Assembly: GCA_013399695.1 (NCBI GenBank)
Contig: VXAU01003165.1
Location: 96,543-160,542, forward strand
Direction: 5' to 3'
Length of the DNA: 64,000 bases
Origin: Formicarius rufipectus
Lineage: Eukaryota > Chordata > Aves > Passeriformes > Formicariidae
Positions 58,501-64,000 of the stretch are shown here, in pieces. The notes below the pieces were generated by a model that did not search any database, was not told where the DNA came from, and worked only from the letters and a program-made list of their open reading frames with translations. Both the position numbers and the translations under genes were made by a program. Position 1 is the first letter of the stretch. Each line of letters starts with the position of its first letter.

Positions 58501-61500
58501 CGAATCATCTCTGAAAGATTGTTGAAAATATGTTTAATTGATCACTAAATTGCTCCATATGCTTTACTTTTTTTATTTTCTCTTTACCAAAAACATTGGG
58601 TTTAGATCAGTGATCAAAAGAGAGCAAATAATATCCTTGTTTGTCCTTTGATCTCTGGAAAATTACTTCTGTGTATTGCTGTTAGGTCCAAGAGTCCTAG
58701 ACTAGTTTTAATACTAAGGGAAATTAATCCAGTTTGAAAAACAGATGCCTTTCTGCCTTTAGATATTTAGCATTCATGGCGAGTCTACTTCCAATGTGAC
58801 ATGCCGGAGCACAAATAAATCTTTGACGTGCATGTTTTATGTATTGAGTCAAGGTGCAATTTGTCTGACAACAAATATATAGAGTAGGAAACCTGACCAC
58901 CTAAATTGTTGCCAAACATAAAGACATAAAATTTAAACTGAAAATGCATTTTGTGCATCAAAACGCGCATAGGTAAATGTTAGCATTTCCTGCATGTGTA
59001 AGGTGAAAAAAATAGTTATTCTTGCTTAATAATAGGTTGTTGGCAGCACAGATTGAGCCTGCTGCAGAGGTGCTTGTAGTGAAAAATTTGAATTTATTTG
59101 AAAATAACAAATTTGTCAGGCTGCATGGTTTTATCTTATGATGTTTTTTACATGTGAGTGCTTTTTTTGGCAATCAAGATAAAAGGAATTTCTTTAACTC
59201 TTGTTCATTTTCAATAAGGAAATCTCTTATGGTGCTCCTGCAAATTTGTGCTCAGACACATTTCATGACTTGATTTGGACCAATTCTTTGAGTGAATTGC
59301 CTATCCAGTGTTTTTTTTTTTTTTTTTTAAGGTCAGGAAAAACATTGCTTTCACAATTATTATAGTACAGTACATATTTCATTTTGAGATATTGTTATTT
59401 CCTGTTTTTAAGCAGCAGTATAATTACAGTTTATAATAGAGTATGCTTCTGTAGATGTTTCTGGCTCTATTAAGACTAAGCAGTCTTTCAGCATTTTTTC
59501 GTTACCTGTTTTCTGCTAAAGTAATGTCTTCTTTTCTCACGCCAGAAACGAGATTGCCCTCAAAATAGTGGTAACAAAATTTGTAAACTGAAAGTAACAT
59601 CCATATGGTACTGTCCAGTTTGAATTGCAAGTCAGCTTTGATCAGCTGATGAAACTAGGACATGTGGTTTGAATGAGAGTGTTGTCCATGAGCTCAGCTC
59701 AAAAAGGTCCTAAAGGAATGACTTTGGAGAGGAAGCAGATTTTTCTTCTATTTCTCATTCCTTTTTTCTCTCTGGTCCTTCTATACTCTATTCTCTGATT
59801 ATCTGCAGGCACTAACTTGGTCTGTTCCTGTAGTTTGGATCATGTGAGTCACTTTTTCTCAAAATAAGAATCAGTGAAAAAGCTTGGTTGCTGTCCTTTG
59901 CTCTAGTGGAACAGGCATCACATGTTGCTATGCTGCTGGGCATTTCAAGCCGTCTCTTTTGAAACTAAGTGGGAAACTGCATCTGCATACAAGCCAGAGA
60001 GAAAGTACAGACCAGTTTCTTAAATTTTTATTATTATTGCCTTTAAATTCTGGTTTTTAGTTATTGCAAGATGACATAAATATCACATGAACATGGATGT
60101 TTTAATACAAATAGGAAGAAATTATATGTAGTAATAAAACCTGTGAAATGCTCAAGAAGGGTTGCAAACATCAAAGGAAAAAATTCCAATGATACTTTGA
60201 AGAATGCAGGAAAAGTCTCCTTGGGGAGGGGGGAAGCCTAGCCAAAAAAAAAATTTAAATGTACATATTGAATTAGAAAGTAAAAATCGTGAGAGATGGG
60301 AATTTTTTATCAGTTCTGCCTTCTCGCTGTGGTATAATGACATTGAAGCCGATGTGACAATTGGACAATGAAGCGTGTATTCCTGGCAAGAACTTTCAAA
60401 GTTCAACTGTATTTCTTTTTGCATTTGAATGCCATGTTGGAAAAACTCTGGATGCGTTGGAGTGTTCTCACTGAAAGCCTTGGAGACTGTGAGAATATGA
60501 TTAAGAGAACAGGATAAACGATTTCAGGTTTCGAAGTAAGGAGTCTGCAGTGTTTCCCAGTGGTGAGGAGTGCTGTGGTAAATACCATTGTCTGGTTTGG
60601 ACCGACTTAAAGGGTGTGAGCCCTAAAGCAGCATATTCCCCCTCGCTCATGGCAGTGCTTGGCTGGCTGGCTGCACCAGTGCTAACTGTCTGCATTTCTA
60701 CCCTGCAGAGCTCTCCTGCCTAGAGATCTTGGCTCTTCTTATACCTTCACAAGACTGGTGCTGCTTTGCTTAGGGCTGTGGGCAAGGTAGGAGAGAGGGA
60801 GTGAAGAGGAGCCTTGATGAATGGCCAGAGGGGTCAGGGCTGGGTGAACAGGAATTGTGTTTGTGGGAAGCAGCATTTGGAGCAGGTATGGGATACTGGG
60901 GTCCTCTCTGGTGGGACAGATGTGTAGGATCTTTATTGTGGATCACAGCAGGGGTGCTATGGATGAGAGAGCAGGGAGCTCCTTAGGGCACTTTGCAGAA
61001 GTGGTGGTCAGACTGCCTGTAAACATCCTTGTGGGAAGAGGAATTCAGACTATCAAAGAAAAGAGGGGATCTCAGTCTATGAGAGCTTTGAAAGGACTGA
61101 TTTAAAGTACACAAATGTGGATATCATGGCTAAGAGATGTCCCAGTCCAGTGAGGCACTTAAGGCATTAATGAGTGTCATACCTCTACTGTCCTATTCTT
61201 CATAGCTCCTGTGCTTGAAGTTTGACTTCTTGTGTCAGGGCCAAAGAGAGTCAAGGGACTTAGGTGGCACAAAGTGAAGTAATTGATTTGGAGATCCATA
61301 AAAAGCTAATATTAAGAATTATAGAGCTTCTTTGAGATGGAGCATTTATGCTGAATATCAGAAATAAGTAAAATGGCTTGTCAGGACTTTATAAATAAAT
61401 CTTTTGAGATCATTTAGCTGGCACACTCTCTGATTTTCCTGAAGATGTTCCAGATGTTGATTTAGGAGCAACTTTTATTTATGGATTTGATTTTGTTAAG

Positions 61501-64000
61501 ATTTTTTGGCCTCCTTTCCTGACAGGATCTCCCTCCTGTGGCCTGCCCTAGTGGTGAGTGGTGAGCGCCCTAGGGGATTGAACCATGGACCGAAAACTCT
61601 TGAAAGTCAACTCAAAGACAGAAGTGGACTAATGCTTAAATCCATGCAATTAATAGCTTTCTTGTAGGGTGAAGAAGCAGATTGTGTCATGCTAAATGGC
61701 TGCTGCAGTAATGTCACATGCTGACTCTCGTAGTGGTGCAACTACAGAAACTCGAACTTGAGAATTGCCACTGAGATTGAGTCTTCACATTGACTGTGTG
61801 TTCAGTCAATAATTACTGAACAGTCATGGTTTATCTGAAATGTAATATCTCTGTGAAGGAGGCCAGGGACAGATTTAAGCAAATGATATAATTATTTGAT
61901 ACATGATTTAATGTATAGTGTTTAACTAGTGTGAAAGCTGGTTTTCATTTGGCAAGGCACTATGAAACTCATTTTGGTCCTTTGTCAGCAGAGCCGGGGA
62001 GTTGCTGATGCTTTCATTTTTTCTTGGCCCTTGTTAGTTTGCAGGACCAGGCCAATTACATGAAATTGATCTGTACTCTGTGTGGGTGGGTTGAACTGGT
62101 GAGTCTTCAGGAAGCTAATTCACAACTTTCTGGTACTTCCTTTATTGATCACTGTTAATGTATGAGATGTATACTTTTAACTGCTTTGGTTCCAAAGTGG
62201 CTGCAGCTTCACTGTATTAGTCAAAACGTACCCTTCATTTGTTTCCTGAAATAAAGGTATAGAAACACATCAGTTCCTGTCATTTTCTTTTTAAACAATG
62301 TTTTGCTGCTTTAAATTATGAGCTATTTGTATTAGAAGAGAGTGAAATGATCAATTGCTTCTTTTTTTATGCATCTTAATATCAAGTGGCTAATAATCTT
62401 CCTTCCTTTTGCAGTCTTGGAGATAGCTTTTCTTTTGGTTACTACAGCTGAGGCGTATTGAGCAGCAGGTCCCACACATATCACCGGTCTTAGGAAAGCA
62501 AAAAGGGTAACTGCTTTCTTGCTGATTGTTATGATGTTTGCTTCATAGTGTTTTCAGAATTGTAAGTAATGTTGTTGGATGTGGATGTTGCCCAGATGTA
62601 AGACTAAATTTCTTTTTAGTGTTTACTCTTGTGAGAAAACAATTTTGAGAATCCTCATTATATTTTAATCAAATTTGTACCTAGGGAGAGGCTGAAGGAA
62701 ACTATGTGAAAATAATGTGTAAGTTAATCTTTCCAGCTGTAATACTGCAATCCAGAGATTCAAATTAATGCCAACTATTTTGTTTGCTTTTTTTAATAGA
62801 GGATATCTTGCCTCTTGGCTGTTTTAGCAGACCTTTAATGCTACGTGAACCAAACTGGCAAATACAGATGTTTTAGCTTTCCTCCTTTTTTTATGTAAGT
62901 TTAATATCAAATTGTTTAAGAAGAATGTAGCAAAAAGGAAATCAATCCACACAAATGAGGTGATTTTAGAGAAGTAGTCTTTACTTTTATAGGATCCATA
63001 ACAACTTCATAATATTTTGTGAAAGTGCTTTAAGAAGGTCAAATGTTCCCAGGCCAGTCCTAGTCTCACCTCCACTACAGCATACAGTGAACTGCATGGA
63101 AGACATTGTTAGTCAACTGAGTACTACAGTTACAGGTGCAGAAAGAAGATATCAAAGGATAAATTGGTGGCTGGCGTACTGAGAATTCAGTAAATTTTAG
63201 TTTATAGGAGATTTGGGGCAGAAATTGTCTTGATTTACTTCTCACTGTGTAGTTTCAGTACTTGAGAAATAACAGGATAGTAACAATTGGTGTTAATTAT
63301 TTAGCCTTGATTCTTATTAGGCATCAGCTACTTTTATAACAGAGAATTATATTTATCTGCATTGCCTTCCAAAAATGTCCCATGGGAATTCTGTGGTATT
63401 GCTAAGAGCTGGAAACAGCCTAATTTCAAGCTGAGTGTTTTCCTACAAAACCTTTTAACTTGTTGGTAGCTTCATTTCCTATGCAAGAGGCAACATCTTG
63501 ATGCCTGGATCCAGAGGTCTCTGGCTTTTGTCTGTGGCTGATATTCAAGAACACCCTAGTCTGAGAGCAAGCTAAATGAATGGCAGACTAGCAAGGCAAA
63601 TCACACCTCATACCCTGCTGTTGAAACTGGCTATTCATACTAGACCACTGGAATGGCTAAATTGGTGTTTAGCATGTTACACAATTTAACATGCAAAGTG
63701 TTTTGTGTCTTCTCATTTTCACAGTCAGAGCCTTATTTTTAAAAAGAACAGGATTAAAGGCATAACTGTAAACCATTTATTTCATTACATCTCTTTCATC
63801 ATTGTGAAGCTGCTTGGGGAAGGTGGATGAAAATGGCTGTTTCCCCCATCCATCCAGACAGCACTGACACAGGATGAATAGTTTCCCGGTAATTCAGTGT
63901 GTAGGAGTTGAAACTGAGTTTTATGCACTCATAAATAGACCCTGAAAAGCTCAGGCAAGGAATTGGTGCGGTTGAGGCACTGTAGAGAGTCTCGGGAATG
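55561..64000 (+). other. MTX2 first intron (start), no further exon recognised
   Basis: AT-rich, CpG-poor DNA with a T-run at 59311-59328 and one recognisable CR1 fragment. I searched for codons following MSLVAEAF in metaxin-2 and found none. Open frames are short and have no domain content. Confidence 0.55.
57930..58112 (+). mobile_element. CR1-type LINE, decayed 3' fragment
   Basis: The segment reads like the 3'-terminal part of avian/reptilian CR1 elements in sense orientation: CTGAACGCAAGAAAAACCTT, then a CTCAGAG/GCAG...TCCATCCTTGGAGATG-type block, a GGGCAACCTG word and a final CCTTCCAGCCTCAGCAGTTT. Several substitutions and small gaps show that it is old, and the terminal short repeat is lost. 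The identification is by remembered consensus. Confidence 0.75.

Noticed and set aside
60831..60847. GGGTCA n5 GGGTGA, a weak DR5-like repeat in the MTX2 intron
   Set aside because: The second half-site deviates from RGKTCA and the context is ordinary intron; kept out of the RARE list.

Overview
This window is the 3' (anterior) part of a vertebrate HOXD cluster, with genes on the + strand in the canonical order HOXD8 (5'-truncated by the window edge), mir-10b, HOXD4, HOXD3, HOXD1. The first coding exon of MTX2, the usual 3' neighbour of HOXD, follows. A decayed CR1-type LINE tail at about 57.9 kb, the short intergenic distances and the very GC-rich, fast-diverging HOXD1 point to a sauropsid, most probably a bird. 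This is inference; the species cannot be read from the sequence.

Layout. 1-1.1 kb: end of HOXD8 exon 1, intron and homeobox exon. 1.1-15.8 kb: HOXD8-HOXD4 interval with two CpG-rich blocks (about 4.2-5.6 and 7.9-9.1 kb), a DR5 retinoic acid response element (14522) and the mir-10b hairpin (15.9 kb). 17.2-18.3 kb: HOXD4 (two exons, 237 aa). 18.3-32.2 kb: HOXD4-HOXD3 interval with a DR5-like site 3' of HOXD4 (20490), CpG-rich blocks, a candidate HOXD3 non-coding exon (28831-28914) and a sequence-perfect DR5 (30282). 32.3-34.0 kb: HOXD3 (two coding exons, 415 aa). 34-41 kb: HOXD3 3' sequence, then a CpG-poor block of different composition. 41.7-42.3 kb: HOXD1, interrupted by a 61-N assembly gap. 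42.3-55.1 kb: unannotated spacer with another perfect DR5 at 54322. 55.1-64 kb: MTX2 CpG island, first exon and the start of its first intron.

How the parts work together. The four HOX genes encode homeodomain transcription factors that pattern the anterior-posterior axis. In all three genes whose junction can be checked (HOXD8, HOXD4, HOXD3) the intron lies just 3' of the hexapeptide in phase 1; HOXD1 exon 2 has the same entry phase. miR-10b is the usual Hox-embedded post-transcriptional regulator. Direct-repeat nuclear receptor sites next to HOXD4, HOXD3 and beyond HOXD1 fit retinoid control of the 3' end of the cluster.

Nothing here is a clearly new system. The most interesting second-look items are the array of DR5 sites, a small templated insertion 3' of HOXD1 with a 9-bp target duplication, the diverged HOXD1 homeodomain and its palindromic core promoter, the TAATG-overlapping uORF of HOXD4, and the CpG-poor block between HOXD3 and HOXD1.
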